Origin: Rhizobium tibeticum
GTDB lineage: Bacteria; Pseudomonadota; Alphaproteobacteria; Rhizobiales; Rhizobiaceae
NCBI RefSeq assembly: GCF_900110205.1
Contig: NZ_FOCV01000007.1
Span: 1 to 64,000, forward strand
Length of the DNA stretch: 64,000 nt
Reading direction: 5' to 3'
A program made the translations under genes and the position numbers. Below the pieces are notes generated by a model. That model ran no database searches. It was not told the DNA's origin and saw only the letters and a list, made by a program, of their open reading frames with translations. Each line of letters begins with the position of its first letter. The first letter of the stretch is position 1. Shown in pieces: positions 1-8,534 of this stretch.

Positions 1-55
1 CTGCTAAACGCAACATACAATCTTCTCATCACCTCCAACGGCCCAAGCCGGAAAC

Positions 56-235
56 AAAGGGCCGCCCAAAGCGGTCCTTTCTGCTTTCCAAACGCCGAAA
101 TGCAGAGCAAAATGCAACATGAGACAAATTGCGACCCAATTTGCTCAGGCACAATGCAGCACCGCAAAGCGGTGACGCAACCGTGACAAATCCAAAACGG
201 ATTTGCACACACCGGATAAACCGCATAGCGGTTTA
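56..235. repeat. Run of five short hairpins before tRNA-fMet
   Basis: Five separate inverted repeats lie in 180 bases. 56-80 has 10-bp arms (one G:T) around CCAAA and ends in CCTTT, so it may terminate an upstream gene. 125-143 is CAAATTG-N5-CAATTTG, 160-174 is CACCGC-AAA-GCGGTG, 187-205 is CAAATCC-N5-GGATTTG, and 217-235 is TAAACCGC-ATA-GCGGTTTA. No credible coding region covers bases 1-244. The last hairpin ends ten bases before the tRNA. They could be a 5' leader structure, operators, or decayed intergenic repeats; function is unknown. Confidence 0.55.
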
Positions 236-244
236 CCAAGATGG

Positions 245-321
<77 letters not shown>

Positions 322-322
322 A

Positions 323-359
323 ATACACAAAAGCCCGCCTCGTGCGGGCTTTTGTGTAT
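323..359 (+). terminator. Strong hairpin terminator after tRNA-fMet
   Basis: Sixteen perfectly paired bases (323-338 with 344-359) enclose a five-base loop directly behind the tRNA. The right arm contains TTTT inside the stem rather than a separate T tract, and the symmetric arms would allow it to work in both directions. Confidence 0.85.
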
Positions 360-440
360 CTCGGTAACAGGTCGAGGATCTAACCCTAATCAGGGGCCGA
401 AAAGAAGGCCAAGCCGACCCAGCGGCACTCAAAACTGCAA

Positions 441-454
441 TGCCTGCAACCAAA
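441..454 (+). repeat. Partial copy of tRNA-fMet 3' end
   Basis: TGCCTGCAACCAAA resembles the tRNA-fMet end TGCCCCCGCAACCAAA with two bases missing and one changed, and a hairpin terminator follows at 507. The stretch 360-506 shows no credible gene. I read it as a decayed duplicate of the tRNA end plus terminator left by an integration event, but the match is short. Confidence 0.4.
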
Positions 455-506
455 ACCAAATCTTTCCCAAGTTAAAAGGCAGATGGCCATTCAAGTCGCT
501 TCAATG

Positions 507-543
507 AAAGCTCCTCAGCGTAAGCGTCGAGGAGCTTTTTTTG
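507..543 (+). terminator. Rho-independent terminator
   Basis: Ten-base arms (507-516 and 529-538) surround a 12-base loop and are followed by a T run. There is no gene between the tRNA and this hairpin, so it may belong to a lost element or to an unrecognised small RNA starting after 360. Confidence 0.7.
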
Positions 544-662
544 TTTCTGCTCCGTTTCGAGCTCACCGGCCTCCAGCTTCTCGATGAAAATCCGCTTGCA
601 CTTCGGCGACGAAGCGGGTTGATTTCGCAATAGAGTTTCTGTCTAGTTATAAGAATAGTAAG

Positions 663-685
663 TATATTTCAAATATTGAAGTATA
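663..685. promoter_or_regulatory. WggR/ExpG-type palindrome, site 1
   Basis: Ten-base arms around ATA (TATATTTCAA, then TTGAAGTATA) with one mismatched pair. It has the same core as the sites at 11726, 15096 and 17008. It lies about 30 bases before the hydrolase start, which suggests that gene belongs to the exopolysaccharide regulon. Confidence 0.6.
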
Positions 686-715
686 TTTGTTGGATAAGTT
701 GTTTGGGTGGATGGT

Positions 716-1672
716 ATGCGCATATTTTCGGACGAGAACCTTGAGGTGATACATCGTCCAGGATCATCTCCATATCTTCTGGTCACCTTTAATGAGATGG
801 AAATGAAGGCGAACGGGAGCCGGTTCTGGGCGCAGCGATTCTGCGAGAAAGCCGACATTTCGGCGCTGGGCTTCATCAGTCGACGGCCGAACTGGTTTCC
901 GGCGGCGAGCGTCGTCAAGGCAGTCGAAGCGGCCGCGCCCATTCTTCGTGCGGCACCGGAGCGAATACTTTACGGGCACTCGCAGGGCGGTTACGCGGCG
1001 TTGCGCTACCGCGGGCGCTTCAACGCCTCCGTTGCCATCGCCTTTTGCCCGCAAGTTTCGATAGATCCGAAGGTCGCTCCCTTCGACGGGCGGTTCGCAC
1101 GGCATTTCTCGCCCGACCTGCACGCCAATATGGGGATAGCGCCGGATCACGCGGCTGGGCGCGCCTATCTCTTCTTCGATCCGTTCCACGCCGTGGACCA
1201 CCGGCACGCCGCGCGGATCGCGACGCTGCAGGAGAGGACGCACCTCGTGCCGGTCCACATGACCGGCCATGGCACCGTTCGGGCTTTCACCGGGACCGAG
1301 CGCGCGCTGTCGTTGATCGAGGCCTGCCGCGGAGACGATCTTCGGGGGCTACGCGCTCTGGCCCGAGCTGCCCGCGTGGTGGCGCCGATGCGACCCTATC
1401 AGATCGCTGTGACGGCGATAGCCCGGCATCCTGCCTGGGCCGACCGATTTCATGCGCGCTTCGGTTCGTCGTTTTCTCCGGTGGAGCGAGCAAACTTCCT
1501 CTATCTTCGCGCCAACCGCCATATTCGCGACGGTGAGCTCGCGACGGCGCGGACCATGCTTGTGGACGCCATGACGTGTCAGCCGGAAAATGCCGGCTTC
1601 GCCGGCCGGCTAGCGGAACTGGACGGCCGTATTGCACGCAGCCGCAGGGCGGATGGCACCGCGCTTTCGTGA
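716..1672 (+). CDS. Alpha/beta hydrolase-like protein of the EPS regulon
   Basis: This 318-residue protein has a nucleophile elbow GHSQGG (Ser about residue 89) after a beta strand. A late TGHGTV motif could supply the catalytic His, so it is probably an alpha/beta hydrolase fold (esterase or deacylase type). The last 70 residues look helical and repeat-like (FLYLRANRHIRDGELATAR) and may be a TPR-type tail. There is no signal peptide, so it is probably cytosolic. I chose ATG 716 because GGTGG precedes it; a GTG at 707 would add three residues. An operator-like palindrome at 663-685 ties it to the exopolysaccharide genes that face it from 2125 onward. The substrate is unknown; removal or transfer of acyl groups on the polysaccharide is only a guess. 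Confidence 0.75.
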   Translation: MRIFSDENLEVIHRPGSSPYLLVTFNEMEMKANGSRFWAQRFCEKADISALGFISRRPNWFPAASVVKAVEAAAPILRAAPERILYGHSQGGYAALRYRGRFNASVAIAFCPQVSIDPKVAPFDGRFARHFSPDLHANMGIAPDHAAGRAYLFFDPFHAVDHRHAARIATLQERTHLVPVHMTGHGTVRAFTGTERALSLIEACRGDDLRGLRALARAARVVAPMRPYQIAVTAIARHPAWADRFHARFGSSFSPVERANFLYLRANRHIRDGELATARTMLVDAMTCQPENAGFAGRLAELDGRIARSRRADGTALS

Positions 1673-2124
1673 TCGAAATGTTGCCAAGCCTACAAGACAA
1701 GATGGCCTTCGCGGCGGGTGAAGCCCATCTCCGATCCACCCGCGGGCTGGCCTTCTGGCCAATGCGGGTCTCCCGAAAGAGGGCACTGGTTTTTAGAACT
1801 ACGAGCAAAACAAGTGCAAAGACCGGAAGCAGATCCCGTGATCCGCCTCACGCGACGTGCTTTTGATGCGCTGTTCAGGTGACCGAGGGCCACCTAGCGG
1901 CGAGGGGTTCGATCTCCATGCTGACGGAGGAACCGACGTCGGCGCGGTTACGCGCCAAGTGCGAGTTGGCAGACACAAAGCCTGCTGCGACTTGCCATCG
2001 AAAGTGCCGCCGCGGAACTCGAACCGCCTGATCATGTGCTCGCCCACAAGAGCGATGATGGCGTCGCAAGCTAAATCTCGCCGCCGGAGTTGGTTGCGTC
2101 GATCGTCTCTCAGGATGAGCGTGG
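1673..2124. other. Intergenic stretch between convergent genes
   Basis: About 450 bases between the convergent hydrolase and glycosyltransferase genes. Open frames exist on both strands, but none has a recognisable domain, a ribosome site or a credible protein composition. I see no terminator with a T tract. Confidence 0.5.
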
Positions 2125-3444
2125 TCAAAGCGCGTGCGAGAGAAGTGCAGGATTTTCCGCCATGGCGGCATCGCGTTTCTGCCGCAGCAGCGTGCGGTAG
2201 AGCTTGAAGTGGTCGCGCGCGCAACCGAGGTGGTCGGCGGGTTGTCGCATGGACGCGCGTAGCCGATCCCAGGTTTGGTTATCGCCCAATACTTCAACGA
2301 TGCGGTCCGCGAGATCCTGGCTGCTTCCTGCGCGGAAGTGCAGGCCGTCCTGCCCATTCCGCACCTTCTCGGCCATCCCGCCGATGTCGGAGCAGATCAT
2401 CGGCCTGCGATGTAGCAGGGCCTCCTGGATCACAACGGGCGAATTTTCCCACCAGACGGAGGGTAGAACCACCCAGTCGACCGAACGCATCAGGCGCGGC
2501 ACGTCCGCGTTCTGGTAAGCGCCATAGAATCGGACGCGCTGGCCGGCGTCTGCAATAAGCTTCTTCATCCGTTCCTGGAATTCGACCGGCTGTCGCTCGA
2601 GGTTGCCGCCGAAGATCATCAGGCAGGAGTCGTCGCCCCATATGTCCTTCGGGATGCGCAAAATAGCGTCAATCAGGACGTCGACACCCTTGAATGGGGT
2701 CATCTGGCCGAAATAGGCAAAGCGGTTGCGACGCGGCTTGAGACCTTGCAGCTCGCGCGCGGGGGCACCCGCTTCCAAAGCGATCCCGTTTTCGATCACG
2801 CAGAGCTTGTCCTTATCAATGCCCCATTTGATGTAGCGCTCTGCCAGAAACCGGCTGGGCGAAACGAAGGCGTCGGCAAGGCCAAGCATCCCGCGTGCAA
2901 ACAACTCCCGCTTCAAGAAATGCGAGACAGGGATGTCAGGAAAACAGCCGTGGCAGGCGATGGGGGAGGCCGTTTCGCAGAGCTGGCCGGAAGGTCGTTT
3001 CACCATTTGCCCGTGATTGTGGCAGATCGAAAGGTATTCGTGGAACGTGACCAGTATGGCCGCGTGAGGAAATGCCTCTCTAAAGGCATAGAGCGCTTCG
3101 AGACCGATACCGAGAACATGATGGAAATGCACGACATGGGGCCTGAGATCCCGCGCGAAGCGCAACAGGTCCCGACTGATCGCCTGCGTATCGCCATTGG
3201 ACAACAAGAAGTGGTCGTAGTCGTCCGTGTGAAATAGCAACTCATCTTCGGCAAGGCGATAGCTCATCAGCGCGGACGCGGCATGCCGGGGTACCGGGTG
3301 GCCGACCCGGGCCAAGTAAACCGACCTAACGTCCGGCAATGCGTTTAGGCCACGATGCAGGTTGTGCGAAGCGATTTCTGCCCCGCCGAGCGACACTGTC
3401 GGGTGAGCATGCGAGACGACAAGGACACGAAGCTGCTCGTTCAT
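2125..3444 (-). CDS. GT4-family glycosyltransferase (wge-type)
   Basis: This 439-residue GT-B fold glycosyltransferase of family GT4 probably adds one sugar to the lipid-linked repeat unit at the cytoplasmic face. The N-terminal domain has the glycine loop SLGGAEIASHN (residues 18-28). The C-terminal domain has FGQMTPFKGVDVLIDAI and the EX7E region PSVWWENSPVVIQEAL, followed by DIGGMAE. An insert with Cys141, Cys156, Cys164 and Cys167 is shared, with identical spacing, by the paralogue at 6448-7698. It is the last gene of the minus-strand run and its start overlaps the end of the gene before it by four bases. It corresponds to one of the exp E/wge transferases; which one, and which sugar, cannot be told. 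Confidence 0.88.
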   Translation of the reverse strand: MNEQLRVLVVSHAHPTVSLGGAEIASHNLHRGLNALPDVRSVYLARVGHPVPRHAASALMSYRLAEDELLFHTDDYDHFLLSNGDTQAISRDLLRFARDLRPHVVHFHHVLGIGLEALYAFREAFPHAAILVTFHEYLSICHNHGQMVKRPSGQLCETASPIACHGCFPDIPVSHFLKRELFARGMLGLADAFVSPSRFLAERYIKWGIDKDKLCVIENGIALEAGAPARELQGLKPRRNRFAYFGQMTPFKGVDVLIDAILRIPKDIWGDDSCLMIFGGNLERQPVEFQERMKKLIADAGQRVRFYGAYQNADVPRLMRSVDWVVLPSVWWENSPVVIQEALLHRRPMICSDIGGMAEKVRNGQDGLHFRAGSSQDLADRIVEVLGDNQTWDRLRASMRQPADHLGCARDHFKLYRTLLRQKRDAAMAENPALLSHAL

Positions 3445-5693
3445 GCGGGCCTCTTTTCTGGATGTTTTTCACCTACGAGGACAGGCGACCATTGGCTCTT
3501 GAAGATCTTTCGATCGATCTCTTCCACCAGAGCCGCCATTGCCGGACTGTTCCAGTCGCGTGCGTCGTCGCAGCCCCATATCTGCACCGATGGCAGCAAA
3601 TAGGAGTTGATGCCGGACCGGCTGAGACGGAGACCGAGATCCAGGCCTTTTTCCTGCGCGCCCAGATAGCCGCCGGAAAAGCCGCCCAAGCGCGACAGGG
3701 CGTCCCGGGGCGTGACGCAGCATTCGAGCGAGGCCGCCGCGATGCGGGTCAGTTTCATTTCGGTAACTGCTTTGAGCGGATATCCGGCATAGCGACCCAC
3801 AACTGGCTGATCGCCGTTGTCAACATCGATCCAGTTTCCCGCCCAGCGAACGGAATGGTCCTCGTAAGCCAGTACAGGCGAGATGATGCTTCCTTTCACG
3901 GTCCCAGCCGTGGCCAAGAGCTTGCCGTACCAGCCTGTCCCGCGCGGGACCAGTGAGGCGGAGAGCGACACGACCGTTTCACAGGAGAGTGCCTGCGTGC
4001 CCGCTTCAAGCATGTCGTAGAAGTCGCCTGCGCCCTTGACCGATACGAACCTGGCCGAAAGGCGATAGAACCGTACGAGTTCTTTGAGGCGGGCGGCTTG
4101 TCTGCGAAAGCGATCGGCAGGCATGGCGATCACGATCGGCGCGCGTCGGGTCTCCGGATCTAGCGCGAGCAAGGCCAGCAGCGGGGCGATGTTCTCCTCT
4201 CCCTCCCCAGCGCCGATGACGATCGGCGGGCTGCTCTCCTGATCGAAGGCGCCAGCGTCCAGGACTGCGTCGGTGACCGGCGTCGACCGTCCGGATTCGC
4301 TGAGGAACGGTACAATTTGTGTGTCGACGATCGCCGGCAACGCACAGTTCGTTGGATCGATGGAACCGATCTGGCGCAATGCCGCCAGGCGCGCCGAAAC
4401 CCGCGTTGGTTTGACTGGCAAGAACGCACGACGCGAATCGCGTAGCGTCAGTTCGAAGTAGAGAGGCGCACCATGATCTTCACTGGGCAAATGGGCGTGG
4501 GCGATGAACCCATGGGCACGCTGTTCAGCTCGAATGCTCGGCGCGAAGTGCTGCTGGTCATTGAAACTGTCGGTGACATCGGGGCGATCGAGGCGCGTCC
4601 AGCGTTCGTCGAGGCAAGCCGCGCCGTCACCTCTACGAAGTCTTACCGCCGTGACGTGAGCGTCGGGATCATACAGCCAACCGGAGGCGAGGAGTTTTCC
4701 TCCATCGGCCTCAAACATATTGTCTATTCCCATCCGGACGGGAAACGGCAGGCTGGAGACGGTTTCTTTGCCATCAAAGCTGTTAGCGGCCGCGCGCAGG
4801 GATAGGAGCATGTCTGGCGCACCATGTGCGCGCGGCAGGATTGACCTGACGTGTTCGGGCGTTTCCAGCGGGCTGAGGATGCGCTTTCGGGGGTGGACTG
4901 GGGCATACCTCCAGCCGGCGCGCCCCCGAATGACCAGACCTTCGATGTCGCGCGCGCGGACATCCTTGGTTGCCGCGAGAAGACCAACAAAACCCGGGGC
5001 GCCATCGGGCGCATCCGGGCGGGAAAAGACGGCGATGCCGCACTCAGAGGCCACCGGTGTCGCATTGCCAACCACCGACACCCGGCAAGGACCGGGCGCC
5101 ATGCCGCGGCTCCAGCCCTGCAGGAACGTCGCGCCTTCATGGCTTTCACCAATCAACTCGATGAAACCATCGTTTGCGTGGGCTGCCTGCAGAAGCGCGG
5201 TGACGGTCAGAAGTCCACGGCGGTTAAGGTTGCCGGCCATCATAACGTCCACAAGCCGGTCAATGACGGCGGCTGACTGAGGTCCCGCGGTTTCGGCCAC
5301 GATCGCGGCTGCTTCCTCCGCGGAGGCAAGTCGGGGCGCAAAGATATAGCGTACGCTCGTTTCCTCCTCGCCGAACCGTATCGCAGTCATGGCGCGGTCC
5401 GTGCCCTCGGTCGGTAGGAGCGCCGCGAAGCCGTGCTTGGCCCTTGGGGAAGGAGCGGCCAGTCGCCATTCCGAGACAAACGCGCTTCGCGTGCCCGTTT
5501 GATCGCCGTCGACGCCGACTATCACTTCGCCGGCCACCACTTCGCCTGCCAGGACACGACCGAGACCGACAATCAGCAAGGTGGTCTCGTTTACGGGGCA
5601 GCCGATAACCCTTCCAGGGCGCATCGCCCTGTTGGCCCCATGCTTAACGGCCGTGGGGTTCCTAACCGCGGGGGACTGTTCTGTAACCAGCAC
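3441..5693 (-). CDS. Large modular protein with GT2-like C-terminal domain
   Basis: This 750-residue protein starts at GTG (GGGGAGG eight bases upstream). The C-terminal 250 residues resemble the acceptor half of a GT2 transferase: a possible GGFSGGYLGAQEKGLDLGLR motif matches the usual GGF-D/E-x-DL-LRL pattern. No clear nucleotide-binding start (VSIVVPxYN) is visible, so it may be inactive or divergent. Around residues 325-420 there is a beta-rich module (LLASGWLYDP) also present in the 751-residue protein at 8531-10786 and in the small membrane protein at 5711-6439. It lies inside the minus-strand EPS operon. A role in repeat-unit assembly is inferred from context; the reaction is not known. 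Confidence 0.7.
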   Translation of the reverse strand: MLVTEQSPAVRNPTAVKHGANRAMRPGRVIGCPVNETTLLIVGLGRVLAGEVVAGEVIVGVDGDQTGTRSAFVSEWRLAAPSPRAKHGFAALLPTEGTDRAMTAIRFGEEETSVRYIFAPRLASAEEAAAIVAETAGPQSAAVIDRLVDVMMAGNLNRRGLLTVTALLQAAHANDGFIELIGESHEGATFLQGWSRGMAPGPCRVSVVGNATPVASECGIAVFSRPDAPDGAPGFVGLLAATKDVRARDIEGLVIRGRAGWRYAPVHPRKRILSPLETPEHVRSILPRAHGAPDMLLSLRAAANSFDGKETVSSLPFPVRMGIDNMFEADGGKLLASGWLYDPDAHVTAVRLRRGDGAACLDERWTRLDRPDVTDSFNDQQHFAPSIRAEQRAHGFIAHAHLPSEDHGAPLYFELTLRDSRRAFLPVKPTRVSARLAALRQIGSIDPTNCALPAIVDTQIVPFLSESGRSTPVTDAVLDAGAFDQESSPPIVIGAGEGEENIAPLLALLALDPETRRAPIVIAMPADRFRRQAARLKELVRFYRLSARFVSVKGAGDFYDMLEAGTQALSCETVVSLSASLVPRGTGWYGKLLATAGTVKGSIISPVLAYEDHSVRWAGNWIDVDNGDQPVVGRYAGYPLKAVTEMKLTRIAAASLECCVTPRDALSRLGGFSGGYLGAQEKGLDLGLRLSRSGINSYLLPSVQIWGCDDARDWNSPAMAALVEEIDRKIFKSQWSPVLVGEKHPEKRPA

Positions 5694-5710
5694 GCCTCAA
5701 CCTCCCCGTG

Positions 5711-6439
5711 TCAGATCCTGGCAATGAGCGCGAGGCCAGCGCCAGCGGCAAATCCCACAAGAGCGAACAGCAGCAGCAGCAAGGGTTTCAACTCGCCGTT
5801 CTTGCGCTTCTGCAACGCAGTCAGGTTCTTCTCCATTCCCGCCACCACCCCATCCAGCCGCATCAGATGGACATCGAGATCGTTCAGCCGCTGGCCGATA
5901 TCCACCCAGAGACTTTCGACGGCGTTTCTGACGTCGGTCAGGCCAGTCCCGGTCTTGTCGGCATCGATTTCCGGTGTGCGCTGCAGCGAGCGCTGTGAGA
6001 CCTGCAGCTGCCGCTGCGACGCCATCAGTACGTCGAGCTTGTCGAGCACTTTCGCCAGCGGCGCGGCGATCAGAGCTTCGGCCGCCTGCTCGTCCGGCTG
6101 CGGAACGCGCAGGGGCTGCTCGGAACCGCTTCCATTTCGCGCCACGACCACGAGATCGTTCGCGCGCGACTGGACAGGATCGGGCAATGCTATTTCAAAT
6201 GCGTGATTACCGTCGCCGATACCGTTGCGCCGCAGGTCGGGACGATTGCGATCGGCAACCGTTTCGGCAATCACCTTTCCATCGAGCAGGACTCGGATGG
6301 TCAGTCGTTGGTCCGGCGAAACCGGGTCGAACGCCCAGCCGAAGATCCGGCCCATGTCGATGGCATCCACCCGGCCGTTCATCGGCTTGGCGTTGTCCTG
6401 TTCGGATGCGGCATCCGGTCGTTCAGCGGGACTTGCCAT
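5711..6439 (-). CDS. C-terminally anchored protein with GWAFDP module
   Basis: This 242-residue protein has a conserved module near residues 25-95 (GRIFGWAFDP, RPDL, GIGDGNHAFEIALPD). A long helical stretch suggestive of a coiled coil follows (about 125-210), and a single hydrophobic helix ends it (PLLLLLFALVGFAAGAGLALI). This suggests a tail-anchored inner-membrane protein that holds the GWxxDP module near the synthesis machinery. AGGAGA lies seven bases before ATG 6439. The module recurs in large glycosyltransferase-like proteins of the same operon, so a scaffold or sugar-binding role is possible. I cannot name a characterised homologue. Confidence 0.7.
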   Translation of the reverse strand: MASPAERPDAASEQDNAKPMNGRVDAIDMGRIFGWAFDPVSPDQRLTIRVLLDGKVIAETVADRNRPDLRRNGIGDGNHAFEIALPDPVQSRANDLVVVARNGSGSEQPLRVPQPDEQAAEALIAAPLAKVLDKLDVLMASQRQLQVSQRSLQRTPEIDADKTGTGLTDVRNAVESLWVDIGQRLNDLDVHLMRLDGVVAGMEKNLTALQKRKNGELKPLLLLLFALVGFAAGAGLALIARI

Positions 6440-6447
6440 GAGTTCTC

Positions 6448-7698
6448 CTATGCCGGAAGCAGTGCCGGCTCGATCCGCTTGAGGTAGCGGCGGGCGGTCG
6501 TATCGATGTCGTCGGGCTTGCGAGCGTTTTCGGCGAACTGGCGCAGCAGGTTCGGCTGTTCCAATATGCTACGCATAGCCGCGGCGAGTGCTCGCGCATC
6601 GTTGGGTGGCACAGTCAGGCCGTTGACGCCATGCTCGATCATTTCAGCCATGCCCCCGATGTTGCTGGCGATGACCGGACGCCCCTGAACCTGGGCTTCC
6701 TGAATGACCAACGGCGCGTTCTCCCACCAGACGGAAGGAACAATGGTGCAATCGACCGCGGCCACCAAATCGCCGATATCTTCTCGTCGATAAGGACCCC
6801 GGGGCTGAACGCATTCCGCCGTTTCGGCGAAGCGGCGATCGACCTCGTCGACGAAGGTCTTGCTCTGGAATGGCGCGCCGCCATGGACGCGCAGCTCGAA
6901 TTCGTGGCCATCGGCCAGAAGCTGGCGCGCAGCGTCGAGCAATACGGTCACCCCTTTCCAGGGATTGAGATTTCCGAAATAGCCGAAAATAGGCCGCCCG
7001 CCTTCGAGCAGCTCTCGTTGCGCGCCGGCCTTTCGGACCGGGATGCCATTGGGAATGACGCTGACCGCATCTTCGTCCAATCCCCACTGCACGAAGCGAT
7101 CCTTTAGAAAAGCGCTTGGTGATACGAAGTGGTCAACCGTGCTCAGCAGGGCCTTCAGGTGCCGTTCGCGCAGGACAAAGCGATCGAGGGGAATGTCCTT
7201 GAAGCAGCCATGGCAGCGGTCCGGGCTGGCTTGATGGCAAAGCTCCTTGGTGCCGGTGCGCACCATCAGGCCGTCATGATGGCAAATCGGGTAGTAGTCA
7301 TGGAGCGTCATGACGATCTGGCAGTGGGGCAGGGTGCGGCGGATAATGTGAGGGAACTCAGCGCCAAGCAGCAACAGGTGGTGGATGTGGACTACATCCG
7401 GTCGGAACTCGCGCAGCAACTCCGTTATATCCGGCACCACGCCATAGAGGTCGATCTGGCTCATGAAAAAGTGGTCGAAGTGTCCCGACCACAGCAGGAG
7501 CTCGTCTCCCGCCGGGCCGACGCCCTGAAAGCTCGTGCCCGGCCTCGCCTCGCGATGGATCTGGTTCGTGGCACCGAGAAACAGAGCCTCGTGCCCGGCG
7601 CGCTGGTAGGCGCGAAACAAGTCGTGGGCGAATATCTCCGTTCCACCCGGATGGAGGGACGGATGGTTGTGGGCGGCCACGAGAATGCGCTTGCTCAT
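6448..7698 (-). CDS. GT4-family glycosyltransferase (wge-type)
   Basis: This 416-residue GT4 glycosyltransferase starts at ATG 7698, which overlaps the stop of the methyltransferase gene (ATGA). The longer frame from 7764 would run into that gene and lacks support. Motifs are the glycine loop LHPGGTEIFAHD (15-26), FGNLNPWKGVTVLLDAA, and the EX7E region SVWWENAPLVIQEAQ followed by SNIGGMAEM. A four-cysteine insert (139, 154, 162, 165) has exactly the spacing seen in the protein at 2125-3444, so the two are paralogues. It probably transfers one sugar during EPS repeat-unit synthesis; donor and acceptor are unknown. Confidence 0.9.
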   Translation of the reverse strand: MSKRILVAAHNHPSLHPGGTEIFAHDLFRAYQRAGHEALFLGATNQIHREARPGTSFQGVGPAGDELLLWSGHFDHFFMSQIDLYGVVPDITELLREFRPDVVHIHHLLLLGAEFPHIIRRTLPHCQIVMTLHDYYPICHHDGLMVRTGTKELCHQASPDRCHGCFKDIPLDRFVLRERHLKALLSTVDHFVSPSAFLKDRFVQWGLDEDAVSVIPNGIPVRKAGAQRELLEGGRPIFGYFGNLNPWKGVTVLLDAARQLLADGHEFELRVHGGAPFQSKTFVDEVDRRFAETAECVQPRGPYRREDIGDLVAAVDCTIVPSVWWENAPLVIQEAQVQGRPVIASNIGGMAEMIEHGVNGLTVPPNDARALAAAMRSILEQPNLLRQFAENARKPDDIDTTARRYLKRIEPALLPA

Positions 7699-8534
7699 CG
7701 ACCATTTCCCCGGCGCTTCGCCACGATGAAGTCCTGATGGTGGCCAGCGTTTGTGCCGCGCCAACGGCCAAGCGATTTCAGCGCGACGGAGAGACCGGCC
7801 CGTTCGAGCGCCTTGTCCAGAAAGCCTTCATCGAAGCCGATCGCGGCAAGCGGTGGCTGGTTGGGTACGAACCAACATGGGCTTTCGCGATAGCGACGGA
7901 AAGCGAGACGCGGATCGCGCCGTCCGTTTTCGTTTGCCGCGGCGATGCCGTCGACCACGAACGCGGTCATGAACAAGCGGCCCCCGGGTGACAGCACTCG
8001 GCGGACCTCGGAGAGGTAGACAAGCACCTCCGCGGGCGGCAAATGAGTGACCACGGACGTCATGATGACGAAGTCGAAATGATGATCGGGAAAGGGCAGC
8101 GCCAGCGCCTTTCCGCTGATCTTGCCGTTCGGGTTGTAGAGCTCGTGCGCGATATCCAGTCGCTGAAAGCCGAAATTGGGGTAGGCAGGCGTGATCGTAC
8201 GCTGGCACCAGCCGATGCCGTCCTCGACCGGGTCGAGGCCATCGTAGCGGCTCTTTTGCGGATCGAGGTACTGGGTGAGCGGCACCGCCATCCTGCCGAT
8301 ACCGCAACCAATGTCCAGCACGCGGCTGTCTTCGCGCAGGCCGCCGATGCGAATAAAGTAACCGAGAAACTCCGCCCCTATCGCGCGAAAATCACCGTCT
8401 CCGACGACGACGTTGCTTGAATCCGGTTGCGGCAGAAAACGATTGCACCGAACGGAATCGATCAGCCAGCGAACACGGCCTTCATCGATCAGCCGGGCCG
8501 GCGCGGGCGGATGCATGAGTGCCGCTTGCGTCAC
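7695..8534 (-). CDS. SAM-dependent methyltransferase
   Basis: A class I methyltransferase of 279 residues if started at GTG 8534, which overlaps the TGA of the preceding gene; ATG 8516 would give 273 residues. Motif I is VLDIGCGIGRMAVPL, followed by an acidic DGLDPVEDGIGWC region, FDFVIMTSVVTHLPP (motif II) and LSPGGRLFMTAF (motif III), the usual Rossmann order. The frame remains open upstream to 9161, but that part is antisense-like shadow inside the GT2 gene. In EPS operons such enzymes O-methylate or cap sugars. The acceptor is unknown. Confidence 0.87.
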   Translation of the reverse strand: MTQAALMHPPAPARLIDEGRVRWLIDSVRCNRFLPQPDSSNVVVGDGDFRAIGAEFLGYFIRIGGLREDSRVLDIGCGIGRMAVPLTQYLDPQKSRYDGLDPVEDGIGWCQRTITPAYPNFGFQRLDIAHELYNPNGKISGKALALPFPDHHFDFVIMTSVVTHLPPAEVLVYLSEVRRVLSPGGRLFMTAFVVDGIAAANENGRRDPRLAFRRYRESPCWFVPNQPPLAAIGFDEGFLDKALERAGLSVALKSLGRWRGTNAGHHQDFIVAKRRGNGR

